Of a stretch of 5,536 nucleotides of DNA, positions 1 to 5,536 are shown in pieces. The number at the start of each line of letters is the position of its first letter. The stretch's first letter is position 1. The DNA is taken from contig DRKG01000073.1 in the NCBI GenBank assembly GCA_011051855.1, positions 1 to 5,536 on the forward strand, in the 5' to 3' direction. The notes beneath the pieces were generated by a model, which saw only the letters and a program-made list of their open reading frames with translations, had not been told where the DNA came from and did no database searches. This stretch comes from a bacterium (GTDB lineage: Bacteria > Planctomycetota > UBA1135 > UBA2386). Both the position numbers and the translations under genes were made by a program.

Positions 1-164
1 CCGATCGTGCCTTCGAGCGACTGCTTGAGGCCGCCTTCGCAGGTCCCGCCGAACAGCTCGCAAAGGTGCCCGCGCTGCTGCAAGCCATCCCGATACCGGG
101 TCACGGTCGCAAACCCACCGAGCTGCAGGTGGGTCGGAGCCGGCGTCATCAGCAGGACCTTCAC
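1..164 (-). CDS. Glycosyltransferase, GT4-like, N-terminal fragment (runs off left edge)
   Basis: Reading the minus strand from a GTG at 164 gives 54 codons with no stop up to the window edge. The protein begins MKVLLMTPAPTH, followed by LQLGGFATVTRYRDGLQQRGH (the GG at residues 16-17). A hydrophobic first beta strand, a glycine-rich loop and a helix ending in RGH are typical of the N-terminal Rossmann domain of GT-B glycosyltransferases of family GT4. These use a nucleotide sugar as donor at the cytoplasmic membrane face. GTG at 164 is preferred over the in-frame ATG at 149 because it restores the complete first beta strand (KVLLM), and an AG-rich stretch (GAAGAGAAG) lies just upstream. The gene starts 33 bases after the BtpA-like gene's stop, in the same frame and direction, so it is probably the next operon member. 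The donor-binding C-terminal domain lies outside the window, so the exact sugar and family cannot be assigned. Confidence 0.72.
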   Translation of the reverse strand, partial: MKVLLMTPAPTHLQLGGFATVTRYRDGLQQRGHLCELFGGTCEGGLKQSLEGTI

Positions 165-197
165 ATACTTCTCTTCGGCTCCGGCAGCACGCGCACC

Positions 198-983
198 TTA
201 CCGGGGGCAAGCCGCGCGCAGCCGCCGCGCGCGCTCTGGGTCGACCGGCGCGATCGCGACACCGCCCCGCTTGCACCAGGTGCCGACGATCGCCCCATCG
301 CAGCGGGGCCACAGCTCGTCGGCGTTGTCGCCGCCGAGCCCCGAACCGATCCAGATCGGAAACCCGGCCACGGCCGCCCGCACCTCGTCGACGAAGGAGA
401 CGTCGACCGGCGCACCGGTGCGCGACCCCGACAGCACGAGGCCATCGGCACCCGATCGCTCCGCCAGATCGCGCGCCGCATCGCGCAGTTCGAACCGCGC
501 CAGAGGTTCGGCGTGCTTCACGAACAAGTCCGCCAAGATGAGGGTGTCGCTGCCGAGCCGCCGCCGGTAGCCGAGCAGCCGCGCCGCTTCCCCCTGGATC
601 AGCCCCTGGTCGGTCACGTAGGCGCCACTCAGCACGTTCACCCGCACCCAGCGCGCGCCGGTGACCGCCGCGACTCCGAGGGCCGCCATGCCGTCGTTGC
701 GCAGGCAGTTGATCGCCAGCGGCAGGCCGGTCGCCCGCTGCAGCCGATCGGCCGCGATCGCCAGTCCAGCGGGAACGTCGGGCGGCACCGGATCGTCCGC
801 CGTGCCGCGGTGGAACGGCGAATCGCCGAAGTTCTCGACCACCAGACCATCGAAGTCGGCAACCGCGAACGCCTCGCCGTCGCGCACCGCTGCATCCAGC
901 ACTTCCGCCATCGAGCGATGGCGCGCCGCCGACGGCAGCGCGCCGAGGTGCACGACACCCAGCAATTGCCGCTTCGTCGTCAT
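198..983 (-). CDS. BtpA/SgcQ-family TIM-barrel protein
   Basis: The product is 261 residues, close to the usual 250-280 of the BtpA family. Family hallmarks are GVVHLGALP at residues 9-17, VENFGD at 49-54, the INCLRND block at 91-97 (usually NVLRND), RVNVLSGAYVTDQGLI at 114-129, and the C-terminal barrel strands WIGSGL (211-216) and AIVGTW (231-236). Members have a TIM-barrel-type sequence. BtpA of Synechocystis is needed for photosystem I accumulation and SgcQ lies in an E. coli sugar-related cluster, but the biochemical reaction is not generally established. The start is the ATG at 983, since the longer open frame to 1310 has no family similarity and overlaps the GT2 gene. ATG(983-981) overlaps the GT2 stop TGA(982-980) as ATGA, and only a weak ribosome site precedes it, which suggests translational coupling. 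A phosphosugar or nucleoside-related enzyme acting on glycan precursors is possible but is inference. Family assignment is firm and function is open. Confidence 0.9.
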   Translation of the reverse strand: MTTKRQLLGVVHLGALPSAARHRSMAEVLDAAVRDGEAFAVADFDGLVVENFGDSPFHRGTADDPVPPDVPAGLAIAADRLQRATGLPLAINCLRNDGMAALGVAAVTGARWVRVNVLSGAYVTDQGLIQGEAARLLGYRRRLGSDTLILADLFVKHAEPLARFELRDAARDLAERSGADGLVLSGSRTGAPVDVSFVDEVRAAVAGFPIWIGSGLGGDNADELWPRCDGAIVGTWCKRGGVAIAPVDPERARRLRAACPR

Positions 984-1852
984 CGTTTCAACATCGACCG
1001 CAGGCGCATGCGCAGTCCCTTCCACGTCGGGGTCATCCGCCACGAATCGGCGATCATCGCGCGCGCCTCGTCGCGGCGACCCTCGTTGAGCAGGTCCCAA
1101 GCGACGTCCAGGCGCACCCCGGCGCGCCGCCGACGGATCAGGTTCTGGAAGTGCGGCTCGCCTTCGTAGTGGGCCGCGACCCGTTCGAGGATCGCATCGA
1201 CCCCACGCAGGAAGCGGGTGTTCGCGGACAGGCTGCCGGCGTGCACGCGGTAGAACGACATCGCTCGCGGCCAGTAGGCGATCGGCTCGCGCATCGCCAT
1301 GCGCAACCACAAGTCGTAGTCCTCACTCGCGATCAACTCCTCGGACGCATCGAAACCACCGACCTGCTCGACGGCCTCGCGCCGCGCGATCACGGTGCTG
1401 CAGATGATCGGGTTGCCGAGCAACAGATGCTCCAGGGTAAGCACCTCGGGAACCGGCCGGTTCTCGTTCTTGCGCCCCTCGATGCGGTCGCCGGCGACGA
1501 TCCAGGCGTCGGTGGCCAGGCACGCAGCCCCGAGGTCTTCGAGGCGCGCGATGCCGCGCTCGAGCTTGTCGGGCACGTACCAGTCGTCGGCGTCGCAGAA
1601 CGCCACGAACTCGGTCTTGGCCAGCTCGAGGCCGCGGTTGCGGGCGGCCCCCGGACCCTGCTGCTGCTGGCGCACGAGCGTCACCTGCATGCGCTCGGCG
1701 ATCGCCGCGGTGTCGTCGCTGGAACCGTCGTCGACGACCACGACCTGCTCCGGCGGCGTCGTCTGCGACAACACGGCGTCCAGCGTGCCACGCAGGAAGG
1801 CGCCCGCGTCAAACGCCGGGATCACGACGGTCACGGGTGCGGTACGGGTCAT
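980..1852 (-). CDS. Family 2 glycosyltransferase (GT-A fold)
   Basis: A 290-residue cytoplasmic or membrane-associated sugar transferase, expected to add one sugar from a nucleotide-sugar donor to a growing lipid-linked glycan. GT2 features in order: the first strand VTVVIPAFDAG at residues 7-17, the nucleotide-binding VVVVDDGSSDDT at 37-48, GPGAARNRGL at 66-75, the metal-binding DXD motif DADDW at 87-91, and SEDYDLWLRM at 176-185, whose ED pair (177-178) is the usual catalytic-base region. FYRVHAGSLS (200-209) is typical of this subgroup. The last 80 residues are charged and helical, without an obvious transmembrane segment. The start is the ATG at 1852, which gives the canonical N-terminus directly before the first strand; upstream in-frame sequence is a shadow of the flippase gene. 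It overlaps the flippase stop (1851-1849) by four bases and its own stop overlaps the BtpA-like start by four, so the three are almost certainly cotranscribed. Donor and acceptor sugars cannot be read from the sequence. Confidence 0.95.
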   Translation of the reverse strand: MTRTAPVTVVIPAFDAGAFLRGTLDAVLSQTTPPEQVVVVDDGSSDDTAAIAERMQVTLVRQQQQGPGAARNRGLELAKTEFVAFCDADDWYVPDKLERGIARLEDLGAACLATDAWIVAGDRIEGRKNENRPVPEVLTLEHLLLGNPIICSTVIARREAVEQVGGFDASEELIASEDYDLWLRMAMREPIAYWPRAMSFYRVHAGSLSANTRFLRGVDAILERVAAHYEGEPHFQNLIRRRRAGVRLDVAWDLLNEGRRDEARAMIADSWRMTPTWKGLRMRLRSMLKR

Positions 1853-3279
1853 GTTCGTCTGCGTCGCAGCTTGCCCAGAACGGCGGCGAGGATCTCGCGA
1901 ATGTAGCCGAAGTCGGAGCGCTGCACGATCAGGCACTGCCGCATCGGGGTGCCGGTCTGGCGCGAGTAGACCACCAACGTCCACAGCGAACCGACGACGT
2001 AGGCGATCGTCGACGCGATCGCCGCACCGTTCGCGCCGTGCTCGGGAATCAGGACGAGGTCGAAGGCCAGCATCAACACGAGCACGGCGAGCTGGGCGTT
2101 GACGCAACTCTGCAGGCGATCGCGAGCGGCGAGGTCGGCTTGCAGGATCTTCGACACGGTAAACGCCGCGGTGCCCGGAACGAGCCACCACAGCGCGTCC
2201 TCGACCGGCCCGGCCCAGCCTTCGTACCAGACCGCCGCATCCCCTTTCGCCGCCCAGGTGATCGCACCCATCACCGGATCGATCACCAGCACGATGCCGA
2301 CCGCGCCGAACAGCGACACCAGGAACCCGAGCCGCGCCAGCACCGGCGTCAGCTTCCGCGCCTGTTCGTGCGAGCTGCCCGCGACCTTCGAGAAGAACAG
2401 GTCGCGCATCGCCTCGGGGAAGTGCCAGACCAGCTCGGCCCAGGTGACCGCCATCGAATAGAACGCGACCTGCACGCCGGCGAGGTTCTTGGCGTCGTCG
2501 ATCGAACTGCCCTGGTCGCGATAGACGCTGACCAACACAGCCATCAGCACCACCAGATCGATGCGGTGGTTGAGGTAGGTGAGCGTCGACGTCAGATTCG
2601 CCTTCCAGCCGTAGCGCACCGCCTCACCGAGGTAGGCGCGATCGAGGCGCGCGCGCACCGACACGACCTTGCGCACCAGCAGCAGCGTCAACGCGGCGAC
2701 GAGCACCGTCGACACCAACCGACCCCACGCGACCGCGACCGGCACGTCGCCGTCCTTGACCGATGCGCCGAGCCAATAGAACAGCAGGAAGAACGCCGGC
2801 AGGAACCCGATCGACGTCGCCAGATGCACGGCGCCGTAGTCCTTGACGCGGTCGGTTGCGAGCTGGGTGCTGTTGGCATAGCTGGCGATCAGCAAGAACG
2901 GCACCACCGCACAGATCGGCAACACCGCGAACCAGTCCATGCTCCATGCCGGATTCAGCCACGGCAGCACGAACATCGTCACCACGAAGGCCCCCACGGC
3001 GACGATCCCGCCCCAGACCAGGGCCACCCACAGCGACGTTTCGAACGCCACCTGCGCCTTCACCTTGCCGCGGCGCACGAAGTAGACCAGAGCAGTCGCC
3101 AGGCCGAGGTTCGCGACCGCGCCGAGGATGAACGGCAGCGATGCGGCGATGCCCGATTTGCCGTGCTCAGCCTGCTGATTCGCCGTCAGCAGGTACAGGA
3201 TCAGGCCGCCGCCCTTGTCGACCGCGACCACCATCAGGTGGACGAGGAACGTAAACACGACCCAGCGCCGAAAGTTCAT
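1849..3279 (-). CDS. Polysaccharide flippase, Wzx/MOP superfamily
   Basis: A 476-residue, very hydrophobic polytopic membrane protein of the length usual for O-antigen/exopolysaccharide flippases (MOP superfamily). These move undecaprenyl-linked oligosaccharide from the cytoplasmic to the periplasmic face of the inner membrane. Hydrophobic segments are visible near residues 6-32, 43-68, 83-105, 116-134, 153-170 and 186-203, with more in the second half; 12-14 spans is the family norm. The loop-to-helix block GWKANLTSTLTYLNHRID (224-241) resembles the central conserved region of these transporters. The C-terminus is basic (KLRRRRT). ATG at 3279 is preferred because a G-rich ribosome site (GGGGGCGAC) sits just before it. 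An alternative GTG at 3309, immediately after the HDOD stop, would add ten unconserved residues. It lies 30 bases after the HDOD gene and overlaps the next glycosyltransferase by ATGA. Substrate specificity is not readable. A misread as a MATE drug exporter is unlikely given the neighbours. Confidence 0.9.
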   Translation of the reverse strand: MNFRRWVVFTFLVHLMVVAVDKGGGLILYLLTANQQAEHGKSGIAASLPFILGAVANLGLATALVYFVRRGKVKAQVAFETSLWVALVWGGIVAVGAFVVTMFVLPWLNPAWSMDWFAVLPICAVVPFLLIASYANSTQLATDRVKDYGAVHLATSIGFLPAFFLLFYWLGASVKDGDVPVAVAWGRLVSTVLVAALTLLLVRKVVSVRARLDRAYLGEAVRYGWKANLTSTLTYLNHRIDLVVLMAVLVSVYRDQGSSIDDAKNLAGVQVAFYSMAVTWAELVWHFPEAMRDLFFSKVAGSSHEQARKLTPVLARLGFLVSLFGAVGIVLVIDPVMGAITWAAKGDAAVWYEGWAGPVEDALWWLVPGTAAFTVSKILQADLAARDRLQSCVNAQLAVLVLMLAFDLVLIPEHGANGAAIASTIAYVVGSLWTLVVYSRQTGTPMRQCLIVQRSDFGYIREILAAVLGKLRRRRT

Positions 3280-3309
3280 GACGTCGCCCCCGTGCGCGGG
3301 GAGGTCCAC

Positions 3310-4182
3310 TCACCACGGCAATTCGGACGCGGCGAAGTCGTCGTGGATCTGCGGCAGCAGCTCTTCGACCTGCTCCGGGCTGAGCCCGACCTGGTCGTAG
3401 ACGTCGTGGTCGAACGCACCGGCCGTGGTCCCGACCGTGGACGGCATCTGCGCGCGCCACGCGAGTTGGTCGGCGAGGTGGATGAGCGAGGAAAGCGAAC
3501 GATGGAACGGGTCACGCGCGGGCGCGTGGTGATACCGGATGGCGATCGCAAGATCCTCGGGCAACGACCACTTGATCGCCAGCACGGAACCGACGTCGGC
3601 GTGCGTGAAGCCGAAGTCCTCGAGCTCGGTGTCGGTCTCGGGCCGGCCCTGCTGCACCGATTTGCGCAGCATTGCCAAGTACTTCGGCGTCGAACCCTCC
3701 ATCAGAATGATCTTGCCGATGTCGTGCAGCAGCCCGGCGACGTAGGCGTCCTCGGGGTGCATGTCGGCGAACTGCTGCGACTCGCTGGCCAGCACCCGAG
3801 CGGCGATACCGGCGTAGATCGCATGCTTCCAGAAGGCCGCCGGGTCGAAGTGCTGGATCTTCTCGCGGCGCTTGCCGAACGCGCTGAACACGGCCGCCTT
3901 CAGCGCGACCTTCTTGGTCATGCTGAAGCCCATCACCGAGATCGCCAGGCTGACCGACGACACCCGCACCTGTAGGCCGTAGTAGGCGGAATTGACGATG
4001 CGCAGGATGTTCGCCGAGACCGCGGGATCCGCGGACACCACCTTGGCGACGTCGGCGGCCGAAGTCTCCGGGTCCGCCATCACTTCGTTGAGCTTCAGCA
4101 GCACCTCCGGCATCGTCGGCAGATCGATGGTGCTGTTGACCAGCGTGAGGATGTTGGTCGATGAACTGGTGCTGTCTGCCAT
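3310..4182 (-). CDS. HDOD-domain signal transduction protein
   Basis: A 290-residue soluble protein consisting almost entirely of one HDOD domain. LPTMPEVLLKLNEVM (residues 21-35), VVSADPAVSANILRIVNSA (48-66) and YYGL (67-70) are the classic HDOD signature, followed by the helix VSLAISVMGF (77-86). The HD part keeps possible metal ligands: H120 in FWKH, HDIGK at 153-157, H194 in FTHADVG, the HH pair at 218-219 and D238 in HLADQLA. The GYP motif of HD-GYP c-di-GMP phosphodiesterases is absent. HDOD proteins generally act in bacterial signalling, often with degenerate or unproven enzymatic activity; here no receiver or output domain is attached. ATG at 4182 is chosen because GGGAG lies about ten bases upstream and the domain starts soon after. 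A longer frame to 4335 would overlap the divergent gene and adds an unconserved arginine-rich stretch. It is first in the polysaccharide operon, which suggests, without proving, a regulatory link to glycan production. Confidence 0.93.
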   Translation of the reverse strand: MADSTSSSTNILTLVNSTIDLPTMPEVLLKLNEVMADPETSAADVAKVVSADPAVSANILRIVNSAYYGLQVRVSSVSLAISVMGFSMTKKVALKAAVFSAFGKRREKIQHFDPAAFWKHAIYAGIAARVLASESQQFADMHPEDAYVAGLLHDIGKIILMEGSTPKYLAMLRKSVQQGRPETDTELEDFGFTHADVGSVLAIKWSLPEDLAIAIRYHHAPARDPFHRSLSSLIHLADQLAWRAQMPSTVGTTAGAFDHDVYDQVGLSPEQVEELLPQIHDDFAASELPW

Positions 4183-4242
4183 GCCGTCGCGCTCCCGCCC
4201 CTTGTATCGGGGCCTCAGCCGAGCGACCTTGACCGCGATCCC
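4183..4242. promoter_or_regulatory. Divergent intergenic region, presumed promoters for both transcription units
   Basis: This 60-base gap separates the HDOD gene (leftward) from the sugar transferase (rightward), so promoters for both must lie here or inside the opposing gene starts. A GGGAG ribosome site for the HDOD gene is visible at about 4190-4194 on the minus strand. No such site precedes the GTG at 4243, so that gene may be leaderless or weakly translated. I found no convincing -35/-10 pair on either strand. A GATACA-like hexamer on the minus strand lacks a matching -35 box. Confidence 0.4.
4197..4213. repeat. Short perfect inverted repeat in the divergent intergenic region
   Basis: GCCCC and GGGGC flank a seven-base spacer (TTGTATC), the most symmetrical element in the intergenic region. 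It could be a small hairpin in the HDOD 5' leader or a regulator half-site pair. A five-base stem is short in a GC-rich genome and may be chance. Confidence 0.25.
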
Positions 4243-5472
4243 GTGACCGCACCCCAACCGCACCCCCGCGTCGTCTTCCTGTGCCAGCGCGTGCCGTGGC
4301 CGCCGGACCGCGGCGACCGCATCACTACGTGGCATTACCTACAGCACCTCCTGCAGCGCGGTGCCTCCGTGCAGATCGGCTGCTTCGTCGAAGAGGAACG
4401 CGACCACGAAGCCGTCGCCTTCCTGCGCCGCCGCGGGTGCGAGGTGGTCGCCCCCCGCCTGTCGCGAGGCGTGCGTAAGCTGACCAGCCTGCGCGGGTTG
4501 CTGACCGGCGAAGCGCTGACGCTGCCGTTCTTCCGGCACCCTGCGCTGGCCCGCGCCGTCAGCGCGTGGTGCACGACACCGCCGGACCTGATCTACGTCT
4601 ACTCGTCGTCGATGGCCCAATACGCCCGGCACACCCCCGCCCGGGCGAAGGTGATGCAGTTCGCCGAACTCGACTCGGACAAATGGCGACAGTTCGCCGC
4701 CGTCGGCGGCCCGCTCGCCCGCTGGATCTTCGGTCGCGAGGCCGAGCGGCTGCTCGCGTTCGAAACCGAGGTCGCGCGTTCGTTCTCGCGCTCGCTGGTG
4801 GTCAGCGAAGTCGAGAAGGAACTGTTCCAGCGGTGCATCCCGGACGTCACGCCCGATGTGCTGCCGAACGGCGTCGACGTGGACCACTTCGCCACCGCGG
4901 GCGACGCCGAACGCCATGCGCACACCTGCGTGTTCACCGGCGTGATGGACTACGAGCCGAACGTCGACGGCATCTGCTGGTTCGTCGACCGCTGCTGGCC
5001 GACCCTGCGCCAACGGTTTCCGGATGCGCGCCTCCTGGTCGTCGGCAGCAAGCCGATCCCGAAGGTGCAGGCGCTCGCCGGCCGCGACGGCATCACCGTG
5101 ACCGGCCGGGTCGAAACCACGCCGCCGTGGTTCGACAAGGCGGCGGTCGCGATCGCACCGCTGCGGCTCGCGCGCGGCGTGCAGAACAAGGTGCTCGAAG
5201 CTCTGAGCATGTCGCTGCCGGTCGTGTCGACCCCGCAGGCGGCGCAGGGTCTCGGCGACGCACCGCCAGAAGCGCTCTGCGTCGCGGCCGACGAGCCGGC
5301 CACCATCGCGGGCGTCGCGCAGTGGTTCGACGATCCCGATCGTGCCCGCCGCGATGGCGCCGCCGCCGGCGAGTGGGTGCGGCGCGAATGGCGCTGGCAG
5401 CGCATGTATGAACGCCTCGACACGATCCTGGCCGAACTCGGCGTCACGTTCCCCGAGCCCGTTCGCCCGTGA
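4243..5472 (+). CDS. Glycosyltransferase, PEP-CTERM/XrtA-associated sugar transferase type (TIGR03087-like, GT4)
   Basis: A 409-residue GT-B glycosyltransferase of the length usual for TIGR03087, a family found beside exosortase (XrtA/EpsH) exopolysaccharide clusters. The N-terminal strand and loop VVFLCQRVPWPPDRGDR (residues 10-26) match the family's 'hRxPyPPxrGDkir' start. DSDKWRQFA (144-152) is a strong family marker, followed by VVSEVE (186-191), LPNGVDVDHF (207-216), FTGVMDYEPNVD (231-242) opening the donor-binding domain, and PLRLARGVQNKVLEAL (306-321), which carries the conserved phosphate- and donor-binding region, then SLPVVST. It probably adds a sugar to a membrane-bound glycan at the cytoplasmic face. 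The start is GTG at 4243, the first start in frame, just ahead of the conserved first strand; no Shine-Dalgarno is seen. It is transcribed divergently from the HDOD operon. The C-terminus has no membrane anchor. Family assignment is confident, while the donor sugar is unknown and no exosortase is present in the window. Confidence 0.92.
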   Translation: MTAPQPHPRVVFLCQRVPWPPDRGDRITTWHYLQHLLQRGASVQIGCFVEEERDHEAVAFLRRRGCEVVAPRLSRGVRKLTSLRGLLTGEALTLPFFRHPALARAVSAWCTTPPDLIYVYSSSMAQYARHTPARAKVMQFAELDSDKWRQFAAVGGPLARWIFGREAERLLAFETEVARSFSRSLVVSEVEKELFQRCIPDVTPDVLPNGVDVDHFATAGDAERHAHTCVFTGVMDYEPNVDGICWFVDRCWPTLRQRFPDARLLVVGSKPIPKVQALAGRDGITVTGRVETTPPWFDKAAVAIAPLRLARGVQNKVLEALSMSLPVVSTPQAAQGLGDAPPEALCVAADEPATIAGVAQWFDDPDRARRDGAAAGEWVRREWRWQRMYERLDTILAELGVTFPEPVRP

Positions 5473-5482
5473 TCGCCTCGCT

Positions 5483-5536
5483 TCAATTGGGAGCCGTCAG
5501 CCGGAACACGACCTCGACGTCGATTTCGCTCGCGAC
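5483..5536 (-). CDS. C-terminal tail of an unidentified convergent gene (partial)
   Basis: On the minus strand the last 52 bases read as 17 codons, VASEIDVEVVFRLTAPN, then TGA at 5485-5483. The alternating hydrophobic/charged pattern (IDVEVVFRL) looks like a genuine terminal beta strand, and the stop sits 10 bases beyond the stop of the plus-strand transferase, a spacing that suits tail-to-tail genes in this compact region. The rest lies outside the window, so no function is proposed. A chance open frame of this length is possible. Confidence 0.45.
   Translation of the reverse strand, partial: VASEIDVEVVFRLTAPN

Noticed and set aside
66..1169. A 367-codon open frame on the plus strand opposite the BtpA-like gene.
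   Set aside because: Low-complexity Arg/His/Gln-rich composition, no recognisable motif, and it is fully antisense to conserved family motifs.
984..1310. N-terminal extension of the BtpA-like frame up to 1310.
   Set aside because: The extra 109 residues overlap the GT2 coding region and look like out-of-frame translation. The family N-terminus begins at the ATG at 983.
1853..2191. N-terminal extension of the GT2 frame up to 2191.
   Set aside because: The added Arg-rich stretch overlaps the flippase gene out of frame, and the canonical GT2 first strand starts right after the ATG at 1852.
1837..3975. A 712-codon open frame on the plus strand opposite the flippase and HDOD genes.
   Set aside because: Its product is rich in Arg, His, Gln and Asp without any domain or hydrophobic core. 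It is a typical antisense shadow of GC-rich coding DNA, and the opposite strand carries two well-recognised genes.
4339..5013. A 224-codon minus-strand frame inside the plus-strand sugar transferase.
   Set aside because: Shadow frame with no family features, antisense to conserved transferase motifs.
5473..5482. Possible transcription terminator between the convergent genes at the right edge.
   Set aside because: The 10-base gap holds no inverted repeat or T-run.

Overview
This is a high-GC window (about two thirds G+C by eye) from a bacterial chromosome. It is densely packed, with short intergenic gaps and 4-base gene overlaps. Most of it is a cell-surface polysaccharide (exopolysaccharide or O-antigen-like) gene cluster. 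The organism cannot be named from the sequence alone. An HDOD-domain regulator, a PEP-CTERM/XrtA-type glycosyltransferase and a BtpA-family protein in a GC-rich genome would suit a planctomycete, a myxobacterium-like 'deltaproteobacterium' or a similar environmental Gram-negative. This placement is a weak inference.

Layout. Five genes lie head to tail on the minus strand and look like one operon, read from right to left. They are an HDOD/HD-domain signalling protein (4182 to 3310), a Wzx-type polysaccharide flippase (3279 to 1849), a family 2 glycosyltransferase (1852 to 980), a BtpA/SgcQ-family protein (983 to 198), and the N-terminal 54 residues of a GT4-like glycosyltransferase that runs off the left edge (from 164). 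The flippase/GT2 and GT2/BtpA junctions are both ATGA stop-start overlaps. A 60-base divergent intergenic region (4183-4242) separates this operon from one plus-strand gene (4243-5472), a full-length glycosyltransferase resembling the PEP-CTERM/XrtA-associated sugar transferase family (TIGR03087). At the right edge a 17-codon tail of an unidentified minus-strand gene converges on it, with a 10-base gap.

How the genes fit together. The three glycosyltransferases (two complete, one partial) would assemble a lipid-linked glycan, and the flippase would move it across the inner membrane. The HDOD protein at the head of the operon is a plausible regulatory or signalling input, and the BtpA-like TIM-barrel protein has no obvious role in such a pathway. 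These last two are the unexpected members. No polymerase, initiating phosphoglycosyltransferase, exosortase or export porin is in the window, so it is probably part of a larger locus. No tRNA, rRNA, CRISPR array, insertion sequence or clear terminator was seen. I found no convincing new biological system, only an unusual gene association and an enrichment of the octamer GCGATCGC.
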